This document shows, piece after piece, positions 1 to 10,560 of a stretch of DNA of 64,000 nt. The stretch comes from Bombyx mori (lineage: Eukaryota > Arthropoda > Insecta > Lepidoptera > Bombycidae), in NCBI RefSeq assembly GCF_030269925.1, contig NC_085112.1:5085501-5149500 (forward strand), given 5' to 3'. The notes under the pieces are model-generated. The model did not search any database, had not been told where the DNA came from, and worked only from the letters and a program-made list of their open reading frames with translations. The translations under genes were made by a program, and so were the position numbers. Position 1 is the first letter of the stretch. Every line of letters starts with the position of its first letter.

Positions 1-594
1 CAGTATTTAATTGCCCTTGAAAAGGGGAGACAAAAAATAAACTGTCGTACGATATAAATAACGGTGCACTTTTCATAATCGCAATTGTCGCCAGGAGAAT
101 ATTTAGTGCGCAGTAAAACTGTCCCGATTGCGAGCCCTGGCTTGAGGGTTCCGCGGCCGAGAGCCGACTAATAGTTGAGGGGCTCCGAAGACATTGCCAA
201 TTGATTCTCTAATGAGATATCCATACTTTTATTTGCATATGTTTCTATTTATCGTAGAATTAGTTTTTCTTTATAGTATACCGAGAAAATAGTACTTATT
301 TATTTATTTATTAACACTTAAATAAAAAATTAATACGCTATTGAATTCATCTGGTCATCCGCGAACAAGGCCAACTCCACGTCCTCCTCTCACTCTCGAA
401 GGTTACCCTCCAGAGTGGGGGTGTCGTTTGTGTTGATGGCGTATAGTGTAGGATTCCACTTCCAGCAGTCAGGAAATAACACACAGATTGCAGTAGTTCA
501 TTTGATTCTGTCCTCGCTTATTTTTTAAATCCACTTTACAACTTTTGGGTATGTGCTCACTATAGAATATACCACCATCATCTTTTCTTTTTCT
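1..594. other. Unassigned AT-rich DNA at window edge
   Basis: No gene is recognised. Two GC-richer patches stand out, at about 120-190 and 340-470; the second, with its runs of short CT-rich codon-like triplets, could be an old LINE fragment, but no motif supports this. Confidence 0.3.
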
Positions 595-680
595 GTGGTA
601 CTCGTTTGCGGGATTCGAACACCGTTGCATCGCTCGATACGAATGCACCGGACGTCTTATCCTTTAGGCCACGACGACTA
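595..680 (-). repeat. Isolated tRNA-like head of a Bm1-type SINE
   Basis: Read on the minus strand, this block has an A-box-like TGGCCTAAAGG and a B-box-like GTTCGAATCCC at tRNA spacing, ending near GTACCA. The same block begins the full Bm1 copies at 16669 and 50569. Here the Bm1 body does not follow, so it is a solo head. It is a pol III promoter relic rather than a working tRNA gene, because the arms do not pair cleanly. Confidence 0.65.
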
Positions 681-1413
681 CATCTACTTCTACATCGACT
701 TATCTATCTTTACCTATTCTATTGATTTACTTAAACTGCACATGAATTTACGGCAAGAACATATTTAGTAAACGTTAGAACTATATTTTGATTAAATAAT
801 TATGTTAAAATAAATAAAAAACGAATTTCAATGTTTCAGTACAAATCGGCAATTTCATACTTTTTAAACCTCAATATTAAAAGTCACCCAAGAATTACAA
901 GACACATTGACAAAAAATTACAAACTGCTCATTCGAAACATCAAAAATTGTAAAATCTATAGGACAAGTTTTTATGTTTTATTTGTTAATTCCGTTTCCG
1001 GTATTGAAAGTGTCAACACGTATGCTAAAGATCTCCGCGTGAAATAAATTATAAACAGTGCAAAAATAGTGAATACAACACTATTCCAGTGACAATCTAA
1101 TAAAACGAAGACTATTAAGTTACCTAGAAATAAAAATCAGTGCGGGCGATTACTTACTACGAAAATAAATAAATTCATTCACTGTCATTATAACCTAAAA
1201 AGTGATAATAAATAGAATAGACTCGTCACTTACATAGTGCCAACCTTACAACATTTCATACAGTGTCAGTCATAGATTATCCACTTAGTATATTCGAGTG
1301 TCAGTGACGTTAGTCGATATCAACATCGGGGCTGCCAGTAAAATAATTAAAATCTCTACAAAAAACAGTGAAAACACCACAAAACTAGAAAGTTACCAGA
1401 GTAGTAAACCAAT

Positions 1414-2193
1414 ATGGATAAAAATATGGAATTACTTCTACGTAAACTCGAAGAGAAATTAGATAAACAAGCCGACCAGATAACAAAGGCGGTAACTAAG
1501 AACGTCACAGAAGCTATAGACGAGAAAATAAATGCGATAATTGAAGAAAATAAACTCCTCACAAACAAAGTATCCGAACTAGAGTTGAAAATTAAATCCT
1601 TAGAAAGAGAGAAACGAAAAAACAACCTCGTCTTCTTCGGAGTAGAGGAAATAGGAAAATCCGAGCGAGAATTAGTAGATTATATAAAAGATACCATAGA
1701 AGAACTAGGAGTGCAAATGAACAGCCAAGAGATTAGTAACATATATAGAATCGGAAGAAAGACGGAAAACAAAAACCGACCAGTCGTAATTTCTTTTACA
1801 ACCCTGTGGAAGAAGCATCTTGTACTCAAGAACAAGTCTAATCTCCCGTCAAATATATATGTTAAAGAGGATTACTCCAAGGAAACTCTGGAAAGGCGCA
1901 AAAAACTACAATCCCAAGTGGAAGAAGAAAAAAAGAAAGGTAACATTGCATATCTAAAACATGACAAGCTTATAGTAATAAAACCGGACGACAATAGCAG
2001 AGAAAAAAGAAGGCGAGAACCCTCAGATTCTCCCAATCAAGCAACACAGAAAAAAATCAGTACAAGTAATTTAGCCAGAAATACAATCAAACCAAGTACT
2101 AAAATACAGAAAAATGAAATTACAAGACCAAACATACTGAGTTATATAGAGAAAACAAGATCCGATACCTGCCCCAATACCCCAAAAAATTAA
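1414..2193 (+). CDS. ORF1 protein of RTE-like LINE (coiled-coil, RNA-binding type)
   Basis: A 259-residue basic protein of the first ORF of the LINE at 992-5216. Residues 3-70 form a clear coiled coil with repeated Leu/Ile/Val heptads (for example LLRKLEEKLDKQ). Next comes KNNLVFFGVEE (about 69-79), which looks like the first strand of the RRM-like domain of L1-type ORF1p, followed by a mixed alpha/beta stretch and a Lys/Arg-rich, low-complexity tail from about residue 195. There are no CCHC knuckles. By analogy with L1 ORF1p it should trimerise and coat the element's RNA; that is inference. The start is the first ATG after a stop-rich leader, and a second ATG follows four codons later. It ends in TAA directly after a slippery A AAA AAT, and the ORF2 frame is already open over its last 75 bases. 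Confidence 0.8.
   Translation: MDKNMELLLRKLEEKLDKQADQITKAVTKNVTEAIDEKINAIIEENKLLTNKVSELELKIKSLEREKRKNNLVFFGVEEIGKSERELVDYIKDTIEELGVQMNSQEISNIYRIGRKTENKNRPVVISFTTLWKKHLVLKNKSNLPSNIYVKEDYSKETLERRKKLQSQVEEEKKKGNIAYLKHDKLIVIKPDDNSREKRRREPSDSPNQATQKKISTSNLARNTIKPSTKIQKNEITRPNILSYIEKTRSDTCPNTPKN
2184..2190 (+). promoter_or_regulatory. Putative -1 ribosomal frameshift heptamer
   Basis: In the ORF1 frame the last codons read CCA AAA AAT TAA, so A AAA AAT is a legal X XXY YYZ slippery site directly followed by the ORF1 stop. A one-base backward slip enters the ORF2 frame, which is open from 2118 to 5150. I could not fold a downstream pseudoknot by eye. Only the sequence is observed; frameshifting itself is inferred. 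Confidence 0.55.
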
Positions 2194-5150
2194 TTAAGGC
2201 CCTAGAAAACCGGAAACAAATAGAAACGGCTAAAACAATTAGACTTAAGGAAAAACAACGAACAAATTGTCTCCCACAACGGCTGGTCTCCGCGGGAGCA
2301 CTAGACCAAAACCCTCCAGCAAAAAGAAACGAAACATTCCACATTGCAACACTCAACACAAGAACTCTGCGAACACAGGAAAGCCTACTTGAACTGGACA
2401 AGGCGTTACAAAATATAAAATTGGATATCCTGGGAATATGTGAAATGAGAAGGCTTGATGAAAAAATAACTGAACGAAACAACTACATATTTTATCAGAA
2501 AGGTGAAACAGCAGGCCAAAGAGGTGTGGGCTTCTTAATTAAAAAATCATTGAAGAACTTTATACAAGAACTGATAGGCATTTCAGACAGAATAGCAATA
2601 CTCAACATTAACTTACCAAGATACAAAAAACCCTGGACAATTATACAAGCATACGCACCCACAGAATTAGCATTGGAAAGTGAAAGAGAGGGATTTTACT
2701 GCACACTATCTGATATTATAAAAAAATATTATAAGAACTTTCTCATAGTCATGGGTGACTTTAATGCACAAGTTGGCAGTAGAGAACCCGGAGAAGAACT
2801 GATAATGGGCAAACATGGATTTGGAAAGAGGAGTGCAAACGGACATCGACTAATTGAATTTTTACTACAAAATAACTTAACAATACTAAATTCGCTCTAC
2901 AAAAAAAAACCCAAAACCAAGTGGACTTGGATATCACCTGATGGCAAATATAAGAATGAAATCGATTTCATAATAACTAACAAACCAAAGTTTTTCCAAG
3001 ATACACACATTATTCAAAACTTAAATTTTAATACGAACCACCGTATGGTACGTTGCTGTTTAGAAAAGCATCAATCAAAAAGAAGTAGAAATAATATCAA
3101 AAATAAATTGACATTAGAACAACACAAAGAAAAAATAGATTCATCGTCCATCAACACACTGAAAGAAATAGTAAACTCGAACAGAAGTGTCACAGAAAAA
3201 TATGATCACATGGTCACACAACTGTCAAAATTGAGGAAAGTAAATGCAACAAAAGATGTGAAGTTTGGTGCGAAGACAATGGAGCTCTTAGAAGGACGAA
3301 AAGTACTTATAACAGACAAATCAAAAACTGAAGAAAACCGTAAGTTAATATCTAAACTGAGCAAAGAGATTCGGGAAAGCATAAGAAAGGATAGGAAATT
3401 AAGAAGAACGAAAAAATTAGAAGATGAAATTCTAAGAACAGGGGGAACAAGAAAAGCTTTTAAGGAATTAAGAGAACATGGAGTGGAATGGATACCAAAA
3501 CTAAAAAGCAACAGTTCCAAACAAGCAACAAATCGCAGAAAAATTCAGAGTCTTGCTACAGATTACTATCGAACTCTTTACTCGGACAATGACACCGACC
3601 GAGAAAAGACCGCCGATAACGATCCTAGTACGAATAATAAAAAAGTACCACCAGTACTCTTGCAAGAAGTACAGAAAGCCATCATGTCTCAGAAGCCAGA
3701 AAAATCTCCAGGACCCGACAATATATCAAATGAGCTGATTAGAGGTAACGAAGAAGAAATAAGCCCAATACTAACCAAGCTATTCAATGATATTGTAACA
3801 ACAGGCGTCATCCCAAAGCAATGGAATGAGTCACATATCATCCTCCTCCATAAGAAAGGAGATAAAGATGATATTGGCAACTACAGACCAATCAGTCTAA
3901 TATCAAATGTGTACAAAGTCTTCGCAAAAGTAATTCTAGAAAGAATAACAAGGGCTTTAGACGAAAACCAACCGATCGAGCAGGCAGGATTTAGAAAGAA
4001 CTACAGCACTATAGACCACATCCACACAATCAAACAAGTTTTGGAAAAATACAATGAATACCAGAAGACTTTGTATATCTGCTTTATAGATTACTCCAAA
4101 GCATTTGACAGTATAAAACACAAATTTATTTGGCTGAGTCTAAAACAACAAGGAGTGGACGATATATATATAGAACTAATCAAATCCATCTACAAAAAAA
4201 GTAAAAGCAGTATTAAATTAGAGTCAAAAGGAGACCCCTTTCCAATAAACAGAGGCGTAAGACAAGGTGACCCATTATCTCCCAAGCTGTTTAATGCAGT
4301 ACTGGAATGCACATTTAGAAGATTAAACTGGGATAACTATGGTATTATAATCAATGGAAGTCGCCTCAATCATTTGAGATTTGCAGATGATATTATCTTG
4401 CTAGAAGAAGATCCTAAGAAACTTGAACACATGATTAAAGAAATAGTAGAAAAAAGCAGAGAAGCAGGGCTAGAAATTAATGCAGATAAAACGAAACTAA
4501 TGACGAACTCAACAGAAAGGAACTTAGAGGTAAACGGAACCAAGTTCGAATATGTGAAGGAATTCGTTTACCTAGGACAAATTATATCTTCTGAAGACTC
4601 CATGTCCAAGGAAATAAACAAAAGAATAGCATGCGGTTGGAAAAAATACTGGTCCTTGAAAGAGATAATGAAGAATAAAGATCTAGGTATACATATCAAG
4701 AGAAAGACTTTCAACACTTGTATCCTCCCTTGCATGACTTACGGATGTGAGACATGGACACTAACTGACAAACATAGAGAAAAACTTGCTAAAACACAGA
4801 GAGCAATGGAAAGAAGCATGTTGAGTATCAGACTTAATGACAGAATTCGAAATTGGGAAATAAGAAGGAAGACAAAAGTAACGGATATAATAACTCGTAT
4901 AGAAAATCTTAAATGGAGTTGGACAGGACATATGCTACGTTGCAAAACAAACAAGTGGAGTAAACAGGTTACTTTATGGTATCCAAGAGGGGACACCAGA
5001 AGACAGGGGCGACCAAAAACGAGATGGAGCGATGATATACGCCTAACCCTAGGACCATACTGGACCAGAGTTGCTGAGGACCGAGCCCAATGGAGAGAGC
5101 TGGAGGAGGCCTATGCCACGAGGCACGCCGAACTCCGAGATATACTATAA
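2187..5150 (+). CDS. ORF2 polyprotein: endonuclease plus reverse transcriptase, RTE-like
   Basis: The frame is open from 2118 to the stop at 5150 and is -1 relative to ORF1. It has no ATG until 2439, which lies after the first conserved endonuclease strand (IATLNTRTL, near 2347), so it is probably entered by frameshifting or reinitiation. The order is: an exonuclease-endonuclease-phosphatase domain with CEMRRLDE, MGDFNAQVG near 2751, EIDFIITNK near 2958 and TNHRMV near 3037; then a linker; then reverse transcriptase with KSPGPDNIS, YRPISLISNVYK, FIDYSKAFDS, GVRQGDPLSPKLF and FADDIILL (FADD at 4380); then the Cys-containing TYGCETWTL segment and an Arg-rich GRPKTRW tail. The protein nicks target DNA and primes cDNA synthesis there. 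No internal stop or frameshift is seen. The usual SDH of the nuclease reads TNH, so a catalytic Asp appears to be Asn. Confidence 0.85.
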   Translation, partial: KLIKALENRKQIETAKTIRLKEKQRTNCLPQRLVSAGALDQNPPAKRNETFHIATLNTRTLRTQESLLELDKALQNIKLDILGICEMRRLDEKITERNNYIFYQKGETAGQRGVGFLIKKSLKNFIQELIGISDRIAILNINLPRYKKPWTIIQAYAPTELALESEREGFYCTLSDIIKKYYKNFLIVMGDFNAQVGSREPGEELIMGKHGFGKRSANGHRLIEFLLQNNLTILNSLYKKKPKTKWTWISPDGKYKNEIDFIITNKPKFFQDTHIIQNLNFNTNHRMVRCCLEKHQSKRSRNNIKNKLTLEQHKEKIDSSSINTLKEIVNSNRSVTEKYDHMVTQLSKLRKVNATKDVKFGAKTMELLEGRKVLITDKSKTEENRKLISKLSKEIRESIRKDRKLRRTKKLEDEILRTGGTRKAFKELREHGVEWIPKLKSNSSKQATNRRKIQSLATDYYRTLYSDNDTDREKTADNDPSTNNKKVPPVLLQEVQKAIMSQKPEKSPGPDNISNELIRGNEEEISPILTKLFNDIVTTGVIPKQWNESHIILLHKKGDKDDIGNYRPISLISNVYKVFAKVILERITRALDENQPIEQAGFRKNYSTIDHIHTIKQVLEKYNEYQKTLYICFIDYSKAFDSIKHKFIWLSLKQQGVDDIYIELIKSIYKKSKSSIKLESKGDPFPINRGVRQGDPLSPKLFNAVLECTFRRLNWDNYGIIINGSRLNHLRFADDIILLEEDPKKLEHMIKEIVEKSREAGLEINADKTKLMTNSTERNLEVNGTKFEYVKEFVYLGQIISSEDSMSKEINKRIACGWKKYWSLKEIMKNKDLGIHIKRKTFNTCILPCMTYGCETWTLTDKHREKLAKTQRAMERSMLSIRLNDRIRNWEIRRKTKVTDIITRIENLKWSWTGHMLRCKTNKWSKQVTLWYPRGDTRRQGRPKTRWSDDIRLTLGPYWTRVAEDRAQWRELEEAYATRHAELRDIL

Positions 5151-5244
5151 GAAATAACAAAAAAAAAAAAAAAATATGTAAATTTCATGGTTATAGTTCG
5201 GAAATAAAGGGCTTTATTATTTGTTAATTGCAGAGATGGGTTGC

Positions 5245-5352
5245 CGGACCCTATCGAAATCACACCATGCGTGTCAGCATCAAGATACATGAGATCGAGG
5301 TCTCCATTTTTATTTTTGATAGCTGTCCCACCTTTCAAATCGAGACGCATAA
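5245..5352 (-). repeat. Possible decayed Bm1 fragment
   Basis: About 30 bases ending near 5352 match the minus strand of the Bm1 core (the GCTGYCCCACC-TTCAAA region) with several changes. The rest is too diverged to align by eye. Confidence 0.35.
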
Positions 5353-6279
5353 GACAAGATTATGATACCTATCCGTGTGTGTGTGCTTACAATAGTAATT
5401 ATGCAATGTAATAGTACTTTTTCATTATGAGAAAACAACTTGACGCAAAAAAATCCCCTCTATCGCTTTGACTGGGTTAAGAGCCTCAACTTTCGTACAA
5501 GCGGCATATTTTACGAACAGATTAAAACAAAGAATCCTAAGGAAGAGAGAGCACCCACAAAAGAGCAAGGAAAGCATGCCGTTGGGGAATAAATTTTATT
5601 TATCAAATAAAAAGGATGGTGCGGCCGTTTTTCACCGCAGCCGGGACATTATCGCTTCGTTTAATTATTATCCCGCCGATATTTTATGCTTTCACTATGG
5701 TCGCTGTATTACTTGGCATTGCTTAGTCGTTTTATTAGAGAATCACATCACGTGCTCTTGAATTTTTAGCACATTAAGTATTTGATTGTCAGTTTAACAT
5801 GGAAAAAGTAAATATAATACTTGATGTGTTCGAAGTTAAGAAATTATTTTTACATTCGTATGTAGCTGATTTTGTATACAAAAGAATCTGTGTTCTTGTA
5901 ATTACAATTCAGTAATTTAATCAAAGTGAAAACCACCATTTTCCGGAACAGTACCGAAAAGGCAATTTATTAAGACGCTTATTTTACGTTTGTGATATAA
6001 TAAGAAAAAACAAACGTTTTAATTTTGCGGGTAGTTAGGGCGAGGGTCTAGCCACGCGGCCTCGAGGAAATGAAAGGAAAAAATCCGGCGGAAGTCACTC
6101 CCCGCAGACCTTACCCCGGCGGTTTTTAAATGGAAATTTATTGTTAAGAACTCCGTCAATACCGAGCACTGTATTTAAAATGCTCGTTTAGTTTCACTCT
6201 CTACTCTAATTTGTGATGAATCCCATCGACTAGTATAAATATATGTTACAGTTGCTTAACCATACTGACCTTTTATGAA
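5353..6279. other. Unassigned DNA with a GC-rich block
   Basis: There is a short TG repeat at about 5377-5388. A GC-rich stretch at about 6030-6130 stands out from its AT-rich surroundings and could be a conserved control element. No gene is seen. Confidence 0.3.
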
Positions 6280-6499
6280 GGTGGCATCACTGCATAGTTT
6301 AAAACAAAGTCGCTTTCTCTGTCCCTATATCCCTATGTATGCTTAAATCTTTAAAACTACGCTACGGATTTTCATGCGGTTTTTTAAATAGATAGAGTGA
6401 TTGAAGAGGAAGGTTTATATGTATAATAACATCCATTAAATAGTGGAGAAATCAATAATAAACTATAGTTTCCGAAGCGAAGCGGGGGCGGGTCGCTAG
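6280..6499 (+). mobile_element. Helitron-like repeat, 3' part
   Basis: The block contains the AAACAAAGTCGC and ATTTTCATGCGG stretches that I recognise from a common lepidopteran repeat, and it ends in GGTCGCTAG followed by T, the CTRR-then-T 3' terminus of Helitrons. The 5' limit is a guess. There is no coding capacity, so it is non-autonomous. Confidence 0.5.
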
Positions 6500-7936
6500 T
6501 AAACAAATAAAATCCTTGGATAAAGCGGTAACTCAGTAACAAGTTAACTCGTTCAAAAGTCGAAACTCTTTGCGAGTCTATAAAATTCACTCGAAGCGAA
6601 AATCTGGCCGGTTCCCCACAATTGAAAAGAGCGAGGGAAACTCGACCTGATAGGGCACTTACTGTAAAAGTTAAAGCTAATTGCCCTTAAGACATATTTT
6701 TAATTTCATTGCCCGTTCCTTCTTTCTTGGCGTTTGTCGGAGTTCACTAACTCCGGTCTCGAGCTGATTGCAAGGGTAACTGCCATTTTTACGAGATAAG
6801 GTCACAACTTGAATGTCAAACATATTAGGGTGTTTTGATAAAAACCAGCTAAGTTGGTGTCAAGTCTTTTAATGATATATTATAGTTGGAATGCACATTT
6901 CCAAATAATAGATTTAATTATGAATAATTTAGTAGTTTACCTAACATATTTAATATGAAATCGAAAATATCTGATGATTAAAAATAAACACAAAAAAATT
7001 TTTTTAGATAACAAAGGGGAGGGATCATAAAAGTTTTTAGATTTTACAAAATTTTCTAACAAACATATACATAAAAGCTGGTGATCTTTTTATTAACGTA
7101 TTATTCTTGAATAATTCGCTTTCAAGTCATAATTTAAATTTTGATCTAAGGTAATCACGCTATCTTTGTTAGAGCACTCATGAATGGAGTGCAATCCCTC
7201 ATTTGTTATTTTAATACACCATTATATTATAGCTGTTCATATCATACATATATCTAACATATTTTATCTAAATTAAATTGTCAATAGTTTGATTTACGGA
7301 TTCGATAAAACTATAAGATGTTCTTACTCTTTCGTTACGGAACTCTGAAAACAATTTGAATATGACTAAATATCGTTTTAAAATTATTTTTCTTTTTTCA
7401 AGTAAGACGGCTTTTTTAAATGAATAACTTATTATACCAGATGTAGTAAATTATGAAACATAGCTAGTTAATAGTTAGTTTTATGGGCAAAACACATTCC
7501 CTCGGGATTCATCAGAGCGCTGTTAGTACAAAGGAACGGTCAGTAGTCAGTAGCCGCCTTCATATTTGTAAAGATCTCCGTGTTCATTCAATCTGTCGTT
7601 TCATTTTCATAAATGAATCATTCGTCATTCGTATTCGGTACGATTGTGAGGTTTTTTCCTTGGTCGCTGACCTGCCCACCGCGGGGGTCGGCGATGACTG
7701 ATGATCCTTTGATGGTTTATTTTTCTTTAACATTCTTATCACTATTGTAGTTGCCACCGTTGGTCCGCTTGGCGGGTCGCGCAAGGTCTTTAACAAAGCC
7801 TTTTCTGATATTGCGTTGTCGGAGTTAGCCCATTTAGGATTACAGATTAATTGTGTTACAAATATAATCGACAGCTTTTTATTGTTTTTTTTAAAAGTTT
7901 TGTTTGATAGTTTGGTTAGTAAACAAACGTACTTTT
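6500..7936. other. Unassigned AT-rich DNA
   Basis: Low-complexity and stop-rich on both strands. A short GC-richer stretch at about 7480-7800 holds overlapping open frames on both strands of about 70 codons, without recognisable motifs. Nothing can be named. Confidence 0.3.
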
Positions 7937-8179
7937 GACCGGTGGTAGGACCTCTTGTTAGTCCGCGCGGGTAGGTACCACCGCCCTGCCTAATTCTGCC
8001 GTGAAGTAGTAATGCGTTTCGGTCTGAAGGGTAGGGCAGCCGTTGTAACTATACTGAGATTTTAGAACTTATATCTCAAGGAGGGTGGGGCATTGCTGTA
8101 GATGTCTATGGGCTCCAGTAATCACCTAACACCAGATGGGCTGTGAGTTCGTCCACCCATCTAAGCAATAAAAAAAAAA
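7937..8179 (+). repeat. Bm1 SINE body
   Basis: It begins CCGGTGGTAGGACCTCTTG and runs through the Bm1 landmarks TTCTGCCGTGAAG, TGTCTATGGGCTCC and GTCCACCCATCTAAGC to a poly-A tail at about 8170-8179. The tRNA-like head is missing. It is a non-autonomous pol III retroposon moved by LINE machinery. Confidence 0.85.
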
Positions 8180-8730
8180 CGTTCTTAGAAGCTTTGTCGC
8201 ATTAATTCTTTGCCCCAAAATCAACATATTTTTATATTTAGAAATCCACTTCAACGACAACTTCGGCAGTCGGAACAATAACGTTTTCGTTGCGAGCGTG
8301 GCACAGAAGTCGTGCTGTCAATAGCTGTGACATTAGTGATGAATGAGAGCGACCGTTATATGCACTGGCCGCCGTCATTAGCTCCATTCACGAGAACGGA
8401 TAAAAAGAAAACAATACAAACCGGCGCTGCTCAAACGGAAGTCCGCGCTAACGTTGGAATGCGTGCTTTGTTGGACAAGAAGTGTCTGTCAATTGGGCCA
8501 GTGCAATTATCAATCCAAAATATAATAGGTTTGTCTACAAAATTTATAAGTCTTCAAATCTGTGTGTCATGATGTTTGGACCGGCAAAGGGGAAAATATT
8601 TTTGAATGACGCATTTCATCAAATTGCTTTTTCATCAACATTAACAGTCCCTCGTGTTTTCTCATTTCAGCAAACTAATATAATATACGTTGGTTAATAA
8701 ACATTGACATTTTATTAGCATAGGATTTAT
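8180..8730. other. Unassigned DNA between two Bm1 copies
   Basis: A GC-richer part at about 8290-8480 has overlapping open frames of 70-86 codons on the plus strand. Composition is mixed and no protein motif is visible; no gene is claimed. Confidence 0.25.
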
Positions 8731-8957
8731 TAGGTAGGACCTCTTGTGAGTCCGCGCAGGTAGGTACCACCATCCCGCTTATTTCTGCCGTGAAGCAGTA
8801 ATGCGTTTCGGTTTGAAGGGTGGGGCAGCCGTTGTAACTATACTTGAGACCTTAGAACTTATCTCAAGGTGAGTGGCGTATTTACGTCGTAGATGTCTAT
8901 GGGCTCCAGTAACCACTTAACACCAGGTAGGCTGTGAGATCGTCCACACATATAATC
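8731..8957 (+). repeat. Bm1 SINE body, 5'-truncated
   Basis: It starts at GGTAGGACCTCTTGTGAG, keeps all later Bm1 landmarks and ends near CGTCCACACATATAATC without a clean poly-A tail. Confidence 0.85.
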
Positions 8958-9269
8958 TACAAAATGAAAAATTTTTGTAGAACTCTTATACGTTATTTTG
9001 TTTTAAACCGTTACTGTTTTCAATTATCGTTATAAAATATCATGCTATATAGTCCGGAAAGTCTTCGTTCGTCGTTCTATTATCTCCTCATACAAGCTGT
9101 CACACGAAAATAGACGATCCGTCTACATAAAACGACCATCGGATATAGTTCACTTGTGTGTCGACAAATGTCAAACGTTTAAAATTAAATTAGCTCTGCT
9201 TTAATCGTATTTTGTGTTATGTTAGATAATTTACTAAAGTAATTTACGTTTAACAATATACGTTTTACA

Positions 9270-9567
9270 TTTACCACGTTGAAGGAATAGCATCCTGTAA
9301 TAAAAATCAAACCCGAAAAAATTATAATTTGCGTAATCACTGGTGGTAGGACCTCTTGTGAGTCCGCGCGGGTAGGTACCACCGCCCTGCTCGTTTCTGC
9401 CGTGAAGCAGTAATGCGTTTCGGTTTGAAGGGTGGGGCAGCCGTTGTAACTATACTGGAGACTTTAGAACTTATATCTCAAGGTGGGTGGCGCATTTCCG
9501 TTGTAGATGTCTATGGGCTCCAGTAACTACTTAACACCAGGTGGGCTGTGAGCTCGTCCACCCATCG
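9270..9567 (+). repeat. Bm1 SINE, longer copy lacking only the tRNA-like head
   Basis: Before the TACTGGTGGTAGG body (about 9339) this copy keeps the upstream spacer (GAAGGAATAGCATCCTGTAA and ATTTGCGTAAT) that links the tRNA-like head to the body in complete copies at 16669 and 50569. It ends in GTCCACCCATC and has lost the poly-A. Confidence 0.8.
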
Positions 9568-10231
9568 TTGATTTATTTCAATTTCTGTACCCTCCTGTTG
9601 AATAAGGTTTCTAGAATTATCTACGTAAAATATGGCGAATGCAACAAATGCGTATTTCCTCTTATTTAGTGCAGCTCTAAGTGACTGGACCGACATGTAA
9701 AGTAGGTAAGTATCTATGTTAGACAAAAATATATACTAGAACGTATAGAAGTAGAAGTACTAATTTGGATAACTAGAAATTATCGATATTTAGCTTTATG
9801 TTTCTGGTAATAAGATTTGCTTTAAGGTAGACAAATCTTTAATATCATGTCAGGCTGTGTTCTTGTCGAAATCTTCTTGAAGACGGTCATGATATATCGC
9901 TACTTAAATGAATGATTAAAAGCTTGATTCTTTGAAATTAGAAAATAAACATGTGCACCGAATCGCTTTCAACACTGTTCGACATGCTTTTATTTGTTTA
10001 GTGAGATGTTTGAGATGTAGCGACGTATCCGCCAACGCGACGGTGACGTATTGTCACGCCGACGAAAGATTCGGGCAACTTTTCTAAAATAAATTCATAA
10101 TAATATGTTATTTCCATGTGTTTTTAAATAGTTTTTACTAGTTTTGAATTAAGAAATCGACGAAATTCATATTGATTTATAATTGAAAAGCTAGAAGGCT
10201 AGTTAAGGGTAGTTAGAATTATTTTCTTCCT
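9568..10231. other. Unassigned AT-rich DNA
   Basis: No gene or repeat is recognised. A GC-richer island at about 10015-10075 is too short to interpret. Confidence 0.25.
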
Positions 10232-10560
10232 GCATTTTCGCTGGTAACCTAAGAGGCTATTCCAGCTACGGGCGGACGAGTAGGTGAGCTCATGGGTTCA
10301 ACCTGAGATTATTTGCTAACACTAACTAGCCCCAGCAAGAGCAGTGCTTCGCAGAATCTACTGCTACCACTGAGAAGACCTGACGAGAAATTCTGTGGGC
10401 TATTGTTCTATGGTTTGTAGTCTATGGGCTAGTTCGCTTATCAAACTCTTCGTCGTAATCGACGGGCATGGTGATCAATGCTTGAAGAGCCTAAAAGCAT
10501 CGATCAGAGGGATCCGACAAGACAGTGACGAGAGACGCGATTTGTATTATGATGTCACGA
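10232..10560 (-). mobile_element. 3' tail of a BMC1/L1Bm-type LINE, decayed
   Basis: Read on the minus strand it matches the tail at 47211-47475 in order: the TCTGCGAAGCACTGCTCTTG segment, a shared segment around TGAGCTCA, and AATAGCCTCT-like sequence near the end at 10232. It has many substitutions and no reading frame, so it is an old 5'-truncated insertion. The family name is from memory. Confidence 0.6.

Larger units (their letters stand above)
992..5216 (+). mobile_element. Full-length two-ORF non-LTR retrotransposon, RTE-like
   Basis: The element carries a coiled-coil ORF1 (1414-2193) and an endonuclease plus reverse transcriptase ORF2 ending at 5150. The 13-base string TTATTTGTTAATT occurs at 979-991 and again at 5217-5229, which I read as the target-site duplication; that places the element at 992-5216, about 4.2 kb. 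The 5' UTR is about 420 bases. Downstream of ORF2 are an internal A-run (5159-5174) and an AATAAA signal near 5202, just before the right duplication. The ORF2 C-terminus ends in the region typical of RTE-type elements (GRPKTRW motif, then WRELEEAY). Clade is inferred from motifs; a Proto2-like assignment is possible. Confidence 0.75.

Noticed and set aside
595..680. tRNA gene on the minus strand
   Set aside because: A and B boxes are present, but the stems do not pair well, and the same block heads Bm1 copies elsewhere in the window; it is a SINE relic.
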